The notes: a model not told the origin generated them from the sequence alone. A stretch of DNA of 64,000 bases from Mycetohabitans endofungorum (GCF_037477895.1 NZ_CP132744.1:2480001-2544000); one strand, 5' to 3'; numbered from the stretch's first letter, positions 18,307 to 28,109 are shown. Made by a program: numbers and translations.

Positions 18307-20468
18307 ATGACCAAAGTGAACTTCACGCGTGGAGCCAATGGAAAGCCCGTCGCCACACAGGCACTGGAAGAAGCTTTGGCCGCGATCGACGGACTTTCCG
18401 GTGAATGCTTCTTTGGGTATCCGCTAATCGCCACCCCCGAGGGCAAGTACTTCCTCGATGCAACATTTGTCAGTCCAGAGAAGGGGGTTGTCCTTTTCGA
18501 TTTGATTGAAGGGACAGACGTTGGTGACTACGCCGCCCGCCAAGACGACCTAGCTAACAAAATTGACGCCAAACTCCGTCTCCACAAGGAGCTTGTCAAG
18601 GGGCGACGATTGATCCCGGTACTCCAGGTCATCTCCTTCGCGCCAGCGATCAATGATGTTAAGCGACTCGCGCAGAACGGCTACCCGATTGCCAACGACA
18701 AGAGTTTGGCAGAAGTCATCGCGTCTATATCATCGTGGGATGACAGCACCGAGGCCCTATACCGGATGACGCTTTCCGCCGTCGAGAGCCTGTCCTCAAT
18801 CCGCAAGAGCCGCTCGAAGCGAGAAGTCAGCAAACCCAATTCTCGCGGTGCAAAACTCAAGAAACTCGAGGACTCGATTGCTACGCTGGATCATCGCCAG
18901 AACCGCGCAGTCATCGAGACTGTGGACGGCGTACAGCGCATTCGAGGCTTGGCTGGGTCGGGAAAAACGATCGTGCTTGCTCTAAAAGCAGCATATCTTC
19001 ACACACAACACATCCAGATTGGCGCATCGCCGTAACATTTCATACCCGATCATTAAAGGGGCAATTCAAGCGCCTCATTAACAATTTTTGCATTGAGCAG
19101 AGTGGCGAAGAGCCTGATTGGTCAAAACTGCGGATAATAAACGCATGGGGCGCCCCAGGAGGTGACGAACGTGATGGCGTTTACTATGAATTTTGCCGCG
19201 CTACTGGTCAAGACTTTCACGATTTTCGAACTGCGAGCGCCCGGTTTGGCGGCGACGCGAAAGCATTCGAGGGCGCCTGCCAAGCCGCACTGGGTGCCCT
19301 GAAGTCAGCACCTGAGCTCTACGACGCTGTTTTAGTGGATGAAGCGCAAGACTTTGCGCCAAGCTTTTTGCGTCTTTGTTATTCGACGCTGAAATCACCG
19401 AAGCGGTTAGTTTACGCTTACGATGAACTACAAAATCTCTCTGGGGCCTCGCTACCTCCTCCGGAAGACATCTTTGGTATTGATACGAAGGGGGCTCCCT
19501 TGGTGTCCCTCGGCGATGATACGAGGCGAGACGTAATTTTGGGAAAGTGCTACCGGAACTCGCGGCCGGTGCTTGTTACCGCCCATGCTCTGGGTTTTGG
19601 TATCTACCATGATCAGCCCAAAGGCACAGAGACCGGACTCGTCCAAATGTTCGATCAACCAGCACTTTGGAAAGAAATTGGATATAGAGTCAGCCAAGGT
19701 ACTTTAGCCAAGGGAGAACGCGTTGTTCTCGAACGTACAAATGAGACAAGCCCCGAGTTCCTTGCCGATCACTCGCCCATAGACGATCTGGTTTCGTTCC
19801 AGCAATTCAATAATGAGGCTGAGCAAAATACCTGGCTTGTCGACCAAATCAAGAAAAATATTGAAGAGGACGAGCTACGGCACGATGATATCATCGTCAT
19901 TCACCCAGATCCCGTATCGGCACGCACGCGATTTGGACCGATTCGAAAGACCTTGTTCGATTGCGGCATTCAGAGTCATCTGGCGGGTGTAGACACATTA
20001 GCTGATGTTTTCTTCAAGACAGAAACCCCGTCTGTCACTTTCACCGGCATTTACCGCGCTAAGGGCAACGAAGCCGGCATGGTATATGTGATCAATGTAC
20101 AAGATTGTGATGGTGCTGGGGCCGGGTTAGCCAATCTGCGCAACCGTTTGTTCACTGCAATCACCCGAAGCAAGGCGTGGGTACGCGTGATAGGACATGG
20201 CGAAGGAATGTCTCATCTTATTCAAGAATTTCAGCGGTTGAAGCAAAATGATTTTCGCTTGTATTTCACCTATCCCACCGATAGCGTTCTCGGAAAGATT
20301 AGAATCGCATACCGCGATCTATCGCCGCACGAAAAGCGACGCTTGGAGCAAAAAAAGGGGCGTGCAGTTGAATTGGTAGACGCCTTGGAACGAGGAGAAC
20401 TCACGCCCGATGATCTTGATGAAGAAACAAAGCAGAAGCTTCTTCGACTGCTTAGGGACGATGTATGA
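18307..20468 (+). pseudogene. UvrD-like (superfamily 1) helicase/ATPase, broken by a frameshift
   Basis: Two frames together would encode a protein of about 719 residues. Part one (18307-19035, 242 aa) has a roughly 200-residue N-terminal domain of unknown type, then Walker A IRGLAGSGKTIVLALKAAYL. Its frame then ends after LHTQHIQIGASP. In another frame the sequence continues HPDWRIAVTFHTRSLKGQF, with Walker B AVLVDEAQDFAPSF and a UvrD C-terminal motif LRNRLFTAITRSKAWV. An extra CA in the run at about 19004-19013 explains the shift. It may be a pseudogene, a phase-variable gene or a sequencing error. The A/T-richer composition suggests acquisition. Confidence 0.8.
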
Positions 20469-20498
20469 AGCCCCCGCAACAACCGCGCACGGTCAGAG

Positions 20499-21140
20499 AT
20501 GGACATCGAGCAAATCGTGTCACCGTTGATAGAACTTGGAATTGCTGATGATCAAAATTTTCCCGTTCTACGACAACTTTCCGCTCAGGGATGGGAGATC
20601 ACATTTGGTGGGGCCGAGCACGTATCAATTGCCATGGGCGAAGTCGACTACGAGGTTATTCATCTGGAGCTGTCGGATAAACGTTCGTACAACGTCAAGC
20701 TACTCGATGGGGGATTGCTTCAGATGATGTACCTTTTTGAAGGTGAACAGCTCGTCAAGCATCGACTCGCGTATTATCCCTCGCCCAGCTTGCGCGCATT
20801 CCAGAATGATCCTGATTCGTACATGCGAGATGAGCTCTTTTTGGATATCGTATCGCGGCGCATCGTGCCCTCCCCCTTGCGATTTGACTTTGATCAAGCA
20901 GCCGCCGTCGACATTAACCATCCATGCTGCCACCTTACATTGGGCGATGTTCAGGGATGTCGCATTCCTGTTTCTTCTGGGATAACCCCTCGATGGTTTG
21001 CCGAATTTATCCTCAGAAATTTCTATCAAACTGAATCGCACGACTTTGTCGGCCGCCTACCTGCTCATAGGCTTGGTTTTGATGAAGCAATCACCGAAAA
21101 CGAAAAGCTGTTGATGCACGTGGTAGTTCCAACAATTTAA
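20499..21140 (+). CDS. DUF2290 domain protein, partner of the helicase gene
   Basis: A 213-residue protein that I match to the DUF2290 family from the blocks KLLDGGLLQMMYLFEGEQLV, HRLAYYPSPSLRAFQNDPDS, VPSPLRFDFDQAAAVDINHP and CHLTLGDVQGCRIPVSSGIT. It ends FILRNFYQTES. No catalytic motif is known to me. It begins 30 bp after the helicase stop, so the two form a unit. Unlike the helicase, it is intact. The composition is A/T-richer than the core. A defence or DNA-repair role is possible but only inferred from the pairing with a helicase in an acquired region. Confidence 0.7.
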   Translation: MDIEQIVSPLIELGIADDQNFPVLRQLSAQGWEITFGGAEHVSIAMGEVDYEVIHLELSDKRSYNVKLLDGGLLQMMYLFEGEQLVKHRLAYYPSPSLRAFQNDPDSYMRDELFLDIVSRRIVPSPLRFDFDQAAAVDINHPCCHLTLGDVQGCRIPVSSGITPRWFAEFILRNFYQTESHDFVGRLPAHRLGFDEAITENEKLLMHVVVPTI

Positions 21141-21779
21141 CGAATATCTGACAGCGTGGGAACTTTGACCAGCTCAATATCAATCAGGCGTTCTGCCAGT
21201 GCAAGCCCCGGGCCGATTCGGCCCATCCCGAAGGGCCGGAAATTTCCACTTTAAAACTGCCCTGATTGGGAGAGTCTCAGCCTCGCTAACGATGGCATCG
21301 ATTTCGCAATCCGCCCATGTCTCCGCCCGCTGCACGGGAAGCGTGCCGCCGAGCGCTTCAACCGGATAATCGGCAAACGTAGCGATCCGCCACGAAATCG
21401 CCGTATTCCGGTCATAGGTGGCATGAATCGGCTGCAGCACGTCCTAAGTATGGCGTAGGAGAATCTGTGTGAGATTCTCGAATTCTCAATACTTTGTAGG
21501 TCTGAATGCCTGAAGTCCATCTAGCGATCGAGACGTTTCTTGCAGTCATCCGGCAAATGAGTTTTTTATCCTAGAGACAAGAAGAACTCAACATGCCGTT
21601 TCTCACGCGCTTGGCCAAACGCTATGGCGCGGCGATGAATGCCAAAACCATGCGTCTGCTGTTCATGCCAATTGGCAGCCCCCCACGGCGAACCACCACA
21701 AGAAGCTCGACGATGGCAAGCCGGCGAATGCCGGTGGATAGTCTCGGGGATATGTGGCTCTGGAAGAATGGCAATTCAA
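21141..21779. other. Region of gene remnants between the helicase pair and the efflux operon
   Basis: Two stretches look like broken coding sequence. A minus-strand frame at 21180-21440 reads ISWRIATFADYPVEALGG and continues to AETWADCEIDAIVSEAE. A plus-strand frame from 21593 (MPFLTRLAKRYGAAMNAK) appears to shift at a C6 run near 21682 into NHHKKLDDGKPANAGG and a stop at about 21751. I recognise neither family. No intact gene is visible. Confidence 0.35.
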
Positions 21780-23213
21780 TCAGTAATCACCGCCGCCTAG
21801 CGCCTTATATAAAGTCATTCGGTTGTTAAGTCGATTCAAGCGGTTCAGTGCATCAGCGCTCTGCGCGTCGCGCAACCGCTGCTGCTGATCAAGCCACGGC
21901 TGTACGCCAGTCGCACCAGCAACGAAGCGGGCCCGCGCAAGCGCTTCCGCGCGCTGCGCCTGAGCGAGCGACAGTGTACGCTGTTCGCTTTCTTGTTCGA
22001 GCTGCACGCGTGCGGACAGCGCGTTCTCGACCTCGCCGAGCGCCGTGTACAGTTGCTGACGGAAGTTGACGACGGCTTCCTCATATTGTGTCTGCGACAC
22101 TTTAATCTGCAGCTGCATCGTGTTCCGCTGAATAAAGGGCAGCGCGAGCCCAAGGCCTAGCGTTGCGATAGGATTCGACAGCGCACGCTCAAGGCTCACA
22201 CTTGATGTACCAATCGAACTGGTCAGCGTGAACGACGGGTAGAAGTGGGTGCGCGTGATATCAATGTTCGCGAGCAAACTGCGCAATCGGAACTCCGCCG
22301 CGCGCAGGTCCGGACGCCGTGCGAGCAGGTCAGCAGGCAAGCCCGCTGGCACTGCCGGCAACGGCCGGTCTGGCAGCGCAGCTGGTTCGGCGGCCCGCGC
22401 TTGCGGCGGACGGTCCAGCAAGATCGCGAGCGCGTGACGGTTTTCGGTACGCTGCTGAATCCATTGTGTTTGCATCGCGCGCTGCATGGAGAGGCTCTGC
22501 TCGGCTTGCGCGACATCGAGCCCGGAAACCGCGCCGGCCGCATGACGCGCCTGCACCAGCGCGAGCGTGCGCCGCGCATACGCGATGTTCGCATCGCCAA
22601 GCGCAATCTGCTGGTTCAGGTAGCCGATCTGCCAATACAACGCGGCCGTCGTGCCGATCAGTGAAAGCCGTGCTGCGTCGCGGTCGGCCTGCGTCGCGTC
22701 GGCTTCCCAACGCGCCGCATCGCGCTGCGCGGCGAGCTTGCCCCACAGGTCGAGTTCGTAGTTGAGTGAGCCGGATACGCTGCTCGCGCGTAATGTCTGG
22801 TGCGAATCCAGCGTGCGCGAGACGCGGCCGTTGCCGCCTAGCGTCACGGTGGGCGTCAGGTTGGTCGCGACAAGATTGGCCCGCAGCTGTGCGCGATAGA
22901 CGCGGATCGCAGCGGCGGCGAGATCGTTGTTCACGGCAAGCGCGTCAGCAATCAGCCGATCGAGCACCGGGTCACCGAAGCTGCGCCACCAGTCGGCCGG
23001 AATAGACGCTGCCGCGCAAGGCTCAGATGAGCTAGAGGCAGCGCAGGGATGCGTCTGCACTGTCGCGCCGCTCGCGTCGTACACTGTCCAATGGGCAGGC
23101 AGGCCCACTGCAGGCAAAGGCTGGCGGCGCGCGTTCGTGCAACCCGCAAGCAACGCGGCGGCGCAGGCGAGCGCGAGCAGGCGGTGGAAAACGCTCGCAA
23201 TGCGGATCATCAT
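21780..23213 (-). CDS. Outer-membrane efflux lipoprotein, NodT family
   Basis: A 477-residue TolC-type channel protein. The N-terminus is a lipoprotein signal (LLALACAAALLAGC, lipobox LAGC near residue 24). Two outer-membrane-factor repeats follow, with typical coiled-coil helices and the motifs PADWWRSFGDPVLDRLIADAL and DLLARRPDLRAAEFRLRSLL. It forms the exit duct for a tripartite pump. It is the last gene of the macA-macB-OMF operon, 9 bp after macB. Confidence 0.92.
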   Translation of the reverse strand: MMIRIASVFHRLLALACAAALLAGCTNARRQPLPAVGLPAHWTVYDASGATVQTHPCAASSSSEPCAAASIPADWWRSFGDPVLDRLIADALAVNNDLAAAAIRVYRAQLRANLVATNLTPTVTLGGNGRVSRTLDSHQTLRASSVSGSLNYELDLWGKLAAQRDAARWEADATQADRDAARLSLIGTTAALYWQIGYLNQQIALGDANIAYARRTLALVQARHAAGAVSGLDVAQAEQSLSMQRAMQTQWIQQRTENRHALAILLDRPPQARAAEPAALPDRPLPAVPAGLPADLLARRPDLRAAEFRLRSLLANIDITRTHFYPSFTLTSSIGTSSVSLERALSNPIATLGLGLALPFIQRNTMQLQIKVSQTQYEEAVVNFRQQLYTALGEVENALSARVQLEQESEQRTLSLAQAQRAEALARARFVAGATGVQPWLDQQQRLRDAQSADALNRLNRLNNRMTLYKALGGGDY

Positions 23214-23222
23214 GGCGTCACC

Positions 23223-25319
23223 TCAATCGCGCGCGAGCGCATCGATCGGATCGAGCCGTGCAGCGTTGCGAGCGGGCATGAAACCGAAAATGATGCCGAT
23301 CAGCGTCGAACACAAGAACGCGGTGACAATGGAGGCGACAGAGAACACCATTTTCCATTGAGCGACAAACAGCGGGAAGATAAAACTCGTGCCAAACGAC
23401 AACACGATGCCAATTGCGCCGCCCATCAGGCATACCACAACCGCCTCGATGAGGAACTGCTGCATGATATCGCTCTGCCGCGCGCCGACGGCCATCCGGA
23501 TGCCGATCTCGCGCGTTCGCTCGATCACCGACACGAGCATGATATTCATCACGCCAATCCCGCCGACCACAAGTGAGATCACCGCGACCAGCGACAACAA
23601 TAGCGTCAGCATTTGGCCGGTCTTTTCAGCCGTTTTGACCACGTTATCCACGTTGTAAGTGAAAAAATCCTTGCGACCGTGGCGCTGCGTCATCAGCTTC
23701 ACGAGATTGTTTTCGGCTGCCGTGCTCGGCTGTCCATCGCGCACCCGCACCGTGATGCTGTCAAAATGGCGCTGACCAAACAGCCGGCCGCTCGCTGTCG
23801 TGTAGGGTACCCATACGTTTAGGCTCTTTATCTCACCGAACGCGCTCTTCTTGTCCGCCGTCACACCGATCACCACACACGGCAGGTTGCCGATGAGCAC
23901 TACCTCGCCGAGTGGATTCGAGTTGGCGCCGAACAGCTTGCGACGTGTGTTCTGGTCGATCACCGCCACTTGCGCCTGACGGCGTACGTCGTCAGGACCG
24001 AAACCCATCCCTTGAGTGAAGCGTATCCCCCGTACCTGGAAGTAATGTTCGCCGATACCACTCACTAACGCGTTGATGTCGATGTTTCGGTAGCGTAGTA
24101 ACAAGCTGCGCGACGTCTCGGGTGTCACGCTGTCAAGATAGGGCTGCTCGGCGAGTGCGGCCACATCAACGGGCACAAGCGTTTCGATCGTGCTCGCCTG
24201 GCTGTCGCCCCAGTCGCGGCCCGGGAAGATGTTGATCGTGTTCGTGCCAATACTGGCGATCTCATCGAGTATGTAGCGCTTCGCGCCTTCGCCAATCGCA
24301 ACAATGGATACCACCGACGTGATACCGATGATAATACCGAGCATCGTCAGACCCGTGCGCAGCCGATGTGACATGAGCGCGAGCCATGCCATCCGAAATG
24401 CCTCGGCAAAGCGTCCGGCACTCGCCGGCCAGCGGCGCGCACGTAGCGCAGGCGTGGCAGCCCGCGTGTCCACCGCGGAAACGGGTGTACCGCATGCGAC
24501 CGGTGCGTTTGCCTGTGCAGTTACGTGGTCGATAACGGCAAATGATGTGTCGGCGCAGGCGGATGCGGCCAATGTAGCGTCGGTGGCTACCGTATCCGCG
24601 GCCGATACGCTGACATCGGCCGCCGAGCATAGCGTGTTCGTCCGGTCTGCGACGATCTTGCCATCGCGGATCTCGATGATCCGGCGCGCGTGCGCGGCGA
24701 CATGCTCATCGTGCGTGACAATGATCACCGTATGGCCGAGCGCGTTCAGCTCACGCAGAAGCCGAATTACCTCCTGACCACTCTTCGAATCGAGTGCCCC
24801 TGTCGGCTCATCGGCAAGGATCACTTCGCCGCCGTTCATCAGCGCGCGTGCGATGCTGACGCGCTGCTGCTGTCCGCCGGATAGCTGGCTCGGACGGTGC
24901 CCGGCGCGCTGCGCGAGCCCGAGCCGCGCCAACAGATGCTCAGCGCGCGCTCGCCGCACAGACTGCGCACTGCCCGCATAGATTGCCGGCATTTCGACGT
25001 TCTCTGCCGCGCTCAGGTGTGGCAGCAGGTGGTAGCGCTGGAAAATGAAGCCGAAGCGCTCGCGCCGCAGTTGTGCTAGCTCGTCTCCGTCGAGTTCGCG
25101 TGTCTCGCGGCCATCGACCTGGTAGCTGCCGGCGCTCGGATGATCCAGGCAGCCCAGAATATTCATCAGCGTCGACTTGCCGGAACCTGACGCGCCGATG
25201 ATCGCAACGATCTCTCCCGCGCCGATCGACAGGTTGACGTTTTTCAGCACGACCACATCCCGGTCGCCGGCGGGAAAGTGCCGCGTGACGTTGATGAGCT
25301 GCAGCAGCGGTCGGGGCAT
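23223..25319 (-). CDS. macB: MacB-type ABC transporter (ATPase-permease fusion)
   Basis: The 698-residue protein starts with an ABC ATPase: Walker [10 protein letters not shown] near residue 42, signature [15 protein letters not shown] and Walker [14 protein letters not shown]. After a long Ala/Thr-rich linker of about 80 residues comes the MacB membrane part: one helix ([20 protein letters not shown]), a large periplasmic domain and three C-terminal FtsX-type helices. With MacA and an outer-membrane channel it exports macrolides, peptides or siderophores from the periplasm. The linker is longer and richer in simple residues than usual. Confidence 0.93.
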   Translation of the reverse strand: MPRPLLQLINVTRHFPAGDRDVVVLKNVNLSIGAGEIVAIIGASGSGKSTLMNILGCLDHPSAGSYQVDGRETRELDGDELAQLRRERFGFIFQRYHLLPHLSAAENVEMPAIYAGSAQSVRRARAEHLLARLGLAQRAGHRPSQLSGGQQQRVSIARALMNGGEVILADEPTGALDSKSGQEVIRLLRELNALGHTVIIVTHDEHVAAHARRIIEIRDGKIVADRTNTLCSAADVSVSAADTVATDATLAASACADTSFAVIDHVTAQANAPVACGTPVSAVDTRAATPALRARRWPASAGRFAEAFRMAWLALMSHRLRTGLTMLGIIIGITSVVSIVAIGEGAKRYILDEIASIGTNTINIFPGRDWGDSQASTIETLVPVDVAALAEQPYLDSVTPETSRSLLLRYRNIDINALVSGIGEHYFQVRGIRFTQGMGFGPDDVRRQAQVAVIDQNTRRKLFGANSNPLGEVVLIGNLPCVVIGVTADKKSAFGEIKSLNVWVPYTTASGRLFGQRHFDSITVRVRDGQPSTAAENNLVKLMTQRHGRKDFFTYNVDNVVKTAEKTGQMLTLLLSLVAVISLVVGGIGVMNIMLVSVIERTREIGIRMAVGARQSDIMQQFLIEAVVVCLMGGAIGIVLSFGTSFIFPLFVAQWKMVFSVASIVTAFLCSTLIGIIFGFMPARNAARLDPIDALARD

Positions 25320-25321
25320 CG

Positions 25322-26494
25322 TCAGCGCGCTGAGCTGGTGAAAGTATCGGACGCGTCGCCGATCACAACGCGTTCGCCGGCCTTGAGTCCATCGCGGATC
25401 TCGACCTTGACGTTGTTGTTCAGCCCGGTGCTGACTTGACGCGTGACGGTCCTGCCATTGGCATCGAGCACACGTACCGCGTACCGCCCATCCGGCGCCT
25501 TCGCTCCAAGCGCGGAAACCGGGATATTGAGCACTTGCCGCGCGACGCCGAGCAGCACACTGACCTGCGCAGTCATCAAGATGCGCAGCCGGTGACCGGG
25601 ATTGGGCACTTCGAACAACGCATTGTAGAACACAGCCGTATTGAGCTTGGACGAGCCACCGAGCGAATTTTGTTGCGTATCGAGGAAATTCTGCGGCGCG
25701 GGCTCGATCGCACGCAACTTGCCATAATAGCGTTTGTCCGGTTCGCCGAGTATCGTGAAGTATGCAGCCTGGCCTGGGTGCAGGCGGATCACGTCAGCTT
25801 CCGATACCTGTGCCTTCACCGTCATCGTGTCGAGGTCGGCAAGCTTCAGGATCACCGGCGCCTGCTGCTGCGCGATCACAGTCTGGCCTTCCTGCGTAAC
25901 AATCGCGACCACCTCCCCATCCATCGGCGCGACGATTCGCGTGTAGTCGAGATTGGCCCGTGCGGTCTCGGTTTGAATGCGGGCCGAGCGAATCTGCGCG
26001 TCGAGCGACGCGAGATTCGCATGCTGCACATCAAGCGCCGCTCTCGCCTCTTCGCAATCCCGCCGCGAAGTCGCGTCATCCCGCAGCATTTGTTGCTGGC
26101 GGCGGAATTCGAGTTCAGCCTGCCGAAGCTGCGCAGCCGTTGCACGTCTGTGCGCAACGAGGTTCTGCTCGTTGGTTTCCGCCTGACGCAGCGCGTTCTG
26201 CAAGAGAACCGGGTCGATCTGCGCGAGCCATTGTCCCGTCTTGACCTTGTCACCGAGCTTGACCTTCAGCGACTTGAGTTGGCCAGAGACCTGTGCACCG
26301 ACATCAACCTGCTTGAATGCCTGTAGCGTGCCCGTCGCGAGCACCGCATGCTCGAGATCGCCGCGTTCGACATTCGCGGTCAAGTAATGCGGATGCTTGT
26401 CCCGAGAAAAGACATGTAGCGAGAGCGCGGCAATCAGAACGACAGCGATAACGCCAGCTATCGCAGCACGCCAACGACGGAAAATCCTTTTCAT
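25322..26494 (-). CDS. macA: MacA-type periplasmic adaptor (membrane fusion protein)
   Basis: The chosen ATG at 26494 (MKRIFRRWRAAIAGVIAVVL) starts with a basic stretch and a single membrane anchor, typical of MacA. A longer open frame reaches 26737 but its N-terminus does not look like protein. The 390-residue product has the lipoyl/hairpin region, a long coiled coil (about residues 100-200) and a C-terminal beta domain (ISALGAKAPDGRYAV-like). Start and membrane anchor are duplicated in a truncated copy at 27445-27618. The gene is divergent from the lasso-peptide locus and abuts macB. Confidence 0.9.
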   Translation of the reverse strand: MKRIFRRWRAAIAGVIAVVLIAALSLHVFSRDKHPHYLTANVERGDLEHAVLATGTLQAFKQVDVGAQVSGQLKSLKVKLGDKVKTGQWLAQIDPVLLQNALRQAETNEQNLVAHRRATAAQLRQAELEFRRQQQMLRDDATSRRDCEEARAALDVQHANLASLDAQIRSARIQTETARANLDYTRIVAPMDGEVVAIVTQEGQTVIAQQQAPVILKLADLDTMTVKAQVSEADVIRLHPGQAAYFTILGEPDKRYYGKLRAIEPAPQNFLDTQQNSLGGSSKLNTAVFYNALFEVPNPGHRLRILMTAQVSVLLGVARQVLNIPVSALGAKAPDGRYAVRVLDANGRTVTRQVSTGLNNNVKVEIRDGLKAGERVVIGDASDTFTSSAR

Positions 26495-26584
26495 GAATGG
26501 CAGAGTAGTTAGAGCAAATGCAAGCGCATAGAGGCAACCAAAAAGCGAAGCATGATACCGAAAAATATCCGACGCTACCTTTTC

Positions 26585-26599
26585 AAGGTGTTGCACCTT
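26585..26599. promoter_or_regulatory. Palindrome AAGGTGTTGCACCTT, candidate operator (copy 1)
   Basis: A 6-3-6 perfect inverted repeat lies in the divergent region between macA and the first lasso precursor. An identical copy is at 27708-27722 in the duplicated unit. Its symmetry and position fit a dimeric regulator site, but no regulator gene lies in the cluster. Confidence 0.4.
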
Positions 26600-26723
26600 C
26601 ACAGCACTGCGGCATGCAGTATCGTTATGGTGCGAGGCATGCAACAATATTTTCATTTTCCGCATTTTTCTCACAGAATAATGAACAATGCCAATGGAGC
26701 TGACAAGAATTTCACCCGCCCTC

Positions 26724-26757
26724 TTGCAAAATCTCAATTTTTTACTACACTGATAAT
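26724..26757 (+). promoter_or_regulatory. Putative promoter of the first lasso precursor
   Basis: TTGCAA at 26724-26729 could serve as a -35 box, with TACACT (26746-26751) or GATAAT (26752-26757) as the -10. The A/T-rich segment is repeated almost exactly upstream of the second precursor (about 27847-27880), and a shorter version (actacactaatcctgcccatg) precedes the third. The exact boxes are uncertain. Confidence 0.35.
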
Positions 26758-26785
26758 GCCTATGTTATTTTAACGACATAGGTTT

Positions 26786-26819
26786 AGCCGCTTGCCTACT
26801 CGGATAGCGGCTTTCTTTT
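26786..26819 (+). terminator. Leader hairpin with T-rich tail before precursor 1 (possible attenuator)
   Basis: A perfect 7-bp stem AGCCGCT / AGCGGCT (26786-26792 and 26806-26812) has a 13-nt loop and is followed by TTCTTTT, 27 bp before the precursor ATG. It resembles an intrinsic terminator placed inside the 5' leader. It is conserved before precursor 2 and in altered form before precursor 3. Confidence 0.5.
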
Positions 26820-26845
26820 AACACTACGGGATCAAGGAGATTTTC

Positions 26846-26989
26846 ATGAATAAGCAGCAAGACGTGAAGCATGAAGTGTCGGAATTCCTGTTGGATGATG
26901 AATCGCTGATGGAACTGTGCGCTTCTGAATCGACGCTGGGCGGTTCGGGGAAATACAAAGAAGCCGGCGTTGGCCGCTTCTTGGACTAA
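26846..26989 (+). CDS. Lasso-peptide precursor 1 (mycetohabin-like)
   Basis: A 47-residue precursor preceded by the ribosome site AAGGAGA. The 31-residue acidic leader ends in ...CASESTL; the Thr at the penultimate leader position is the lasso hallmark. The predicted core GGSGKYKEAGVGRFLD has 16 residues. Gly1 would be joined to the Glu8 side chain, giving an eight-residue ring, and the tail GVGRFLD could thread with bulky Arg/Phe plugs. The core differs from precursors 2 and 3 by K5 and the LD end. The adjacent B gene copy is broken, so processing depends on the downstream B, C and D proteins. Confidence 0.9.
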   Translation: MNKQQDVKHEVSEFLLDDESLMELCASESTLGGSGKYKEAGVGRFLD

Positions 26990-27008
26990 GTGTAGCTTGA
27001 TATAAAAC

Positions 27009-27107
27009 AACGCTAAGCAAATACCTTTCAGTACTGCTTCGAATGTATCTCAGGTTTGCACGAATCCTAGATGTATTGTGACGCATACTAAGGTTTTGCT
27101 TAGCGTT
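27009..27107. repeat. Inverted repeat between precursor 1 and the broken B gene
   Basis: Thirteen-base arms AACGCTAAGCAAA (27009-27021) and TTTGCTTAGCGTT (27095-27107) are exact complements across a 73-nt spacer. The same arrangement, with an 11-bp core stem, separates precursor 3 from the intact B gene (28381-28475). It would fold in the transcript between precursor and enzyme genes. Confidence 0.7.
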
Positions 27108-27142
27108 TCCTTATAGCCCCGATACATAACAATCGTAAAAAA

Positions 27143-27441
27143 ATGCCGCATCATTTGATGCCCAATGTGTTGGGAGCCTGTTTCGCTAGGCAGATTATCT
27201 TGCTCGATGTGGTGCACGATCGGTACGCTGTTTTGACCGAGAGGCAATCTGCGGTGTAGGCGTCACAGCTTGGGCTGGATATTAAGCGCTTTTCTCAGAC
27301 TGGCACGATACAGAATTCAGCCATTCTGGAAGAATTAAAGCGTGCTAATTGGATTAGCGCCACCTCGTTTCCAGAAGCTGACGCTAAGTTGAACACGTTG
27401 AGCCTGAGCCCCTCGCCGCAAACAGGCGGGATACCGGTCAA
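27143..27441 (+). pseudogene. Truncated lasso B protein gene (duplicate copy)
   Basis: From ATG 27143 the frame reads MPHHLMPNVLGACFARQIIL, nearly identical to the intact B gene at 28507. Codon 39 is TAG (27257-27259), and the homology stops near 27441, where a truncated macA start in inverse orientation begins. It retains only about 100 codons of the RRE-like part and none of the protease part. It is a relic of a tandem duplication and could at most give a 38-residue peptide. Confidence 0.92.
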
Positions 27442-27444
27442 TGT

Positions 27445-27618
27445 GAATGCCTGTAGCGTGCCCGTCGCGAGCACCGCATGCTCAAGATCGCCGCGTTCGA
27501 CATTTGCGGTCAAGTAATGCGGATGCTTGTCCCGAGAAAAGACATATAGCGAGAGCGTGACAATCAGAACGACAGCGATAACGCCGACTATCGCGGCACG
27601 CCAACGGCGGATCTTCAT
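27445..27618 (-). pseudogene. Truncated macA copy (5' end only)
   Basis: From ATG 27618 the minus-strand frame encodes MKIRRWRAAIVGVIAVVLIV and continues to LEHAVLATGTLQAF, matching the first 58 or so residues of MacA with few changes. At about 27445 it runs into the B-gene relic. The open frame continues antisense to that relic without further MacA similarity. It marks the left border of the second duplicate unit. Confidence 0.92.
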
Positions 27619-27707
27619 GGATGGCAGAGCAGTTAGAGAAAATGCAAGCGCATAGTGGCAACCAAAAGTGAACCATGATACCGAAAAATATCCGACGCTA
27701 CCTTTTC

Positions 27708-27722
27708 AAGGTGTTGCACCTT
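27708..27722. promoter_or_regulatory. Palindrome AAGGTGTTGCACCTT, candidate operator (copy 2)
   Basis: The second exact copy of the 15-bp palindrome at 26585, at the same position relative to the truncated macA and precursor 2. Neighbouring bases differ (for example tcttta for tcgtta downstream) while the palindrome is unchanged. Confidence 0.4.
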
Positions 27723-27908
27723 CACGGCACTGCGGCAGGCAGTATCTTTATGGTGCGATGCGCGCAACAATATTTTCAGTTTCCGCATTTTTCTCACAGA
27801 ATAATGAACAATGCCAATGGAGCTGACAAGAATTTCACCCGCCCTCTTGCAAAATCTCAATTTTTTACTACACTGATAATGCCTATGTTATTTTAACGAC
27901 ATAGGTTT

Positions 27909-27942
27909 AGCCGCTTGCCTACTCGGATAGCGGCTTTCTTTT
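27909..27942 (+). terminator. Leader hairpin with T-rich tail before precursor 2 (possible attenuator)
   Basis: The stem AGCCGCT / AGCGGCT (27909-27915 and 27929-27935) and TTCTTTT tail are identical to those before precursor 1, 27 bp upstream of the ATG at 27969. Confidence 0.5.
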
Positions 27943-27968
27943 GACACTACGGGATCAAGGAGATTTTC

Positions 27969-28109
27969 ATGAATAAGCAGCAAGACGTGAAGCATGAAGT
28001 GTCGGAATTCCTGTTGGATGATGAATCGCTGATGGAACTGTCCGCTTCTGAATCGACGCTGGGCGGTTCGGGACAATACCGAGAAGCTGGCGTTGGCCGC
28101 TTTTTCTGA
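27969..28109 (+). CDS. Lasso-peptide precursor 2 (mycetohabin-like)
   Basis: A 46-residue precursor with an AAGGAGA ribosome site. The leader equals that of precursor 1 except Ser for Cys at position 25 and ends ...ESTL. The predicted core is GGSGQYREAGVGRFF, 15 residues, with a Gly1-Glu8 ring. To my recollection a 15-residue lasso peptide of this type (mycetohabin-15) has been described from Mycetohabitans; identity should be checked. It is the middle gene of the array, followed 106 bp later by precursor 3. Confidence 0.92.
   Translation: MNKQQDVKHEVSEFLLDDESLMELSASESTLGGSGQYREAGVGRFF

Noticed and set aside
26552..26773. A 73-residue frame (MIPKNIRRYLFKVLHLHSTA...) repeated at 27675-27896
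   Set aside because: It is preserved only because the DNA is duplicated. It has no ribosome site, spans the divergent promoter region and is not protein-like.
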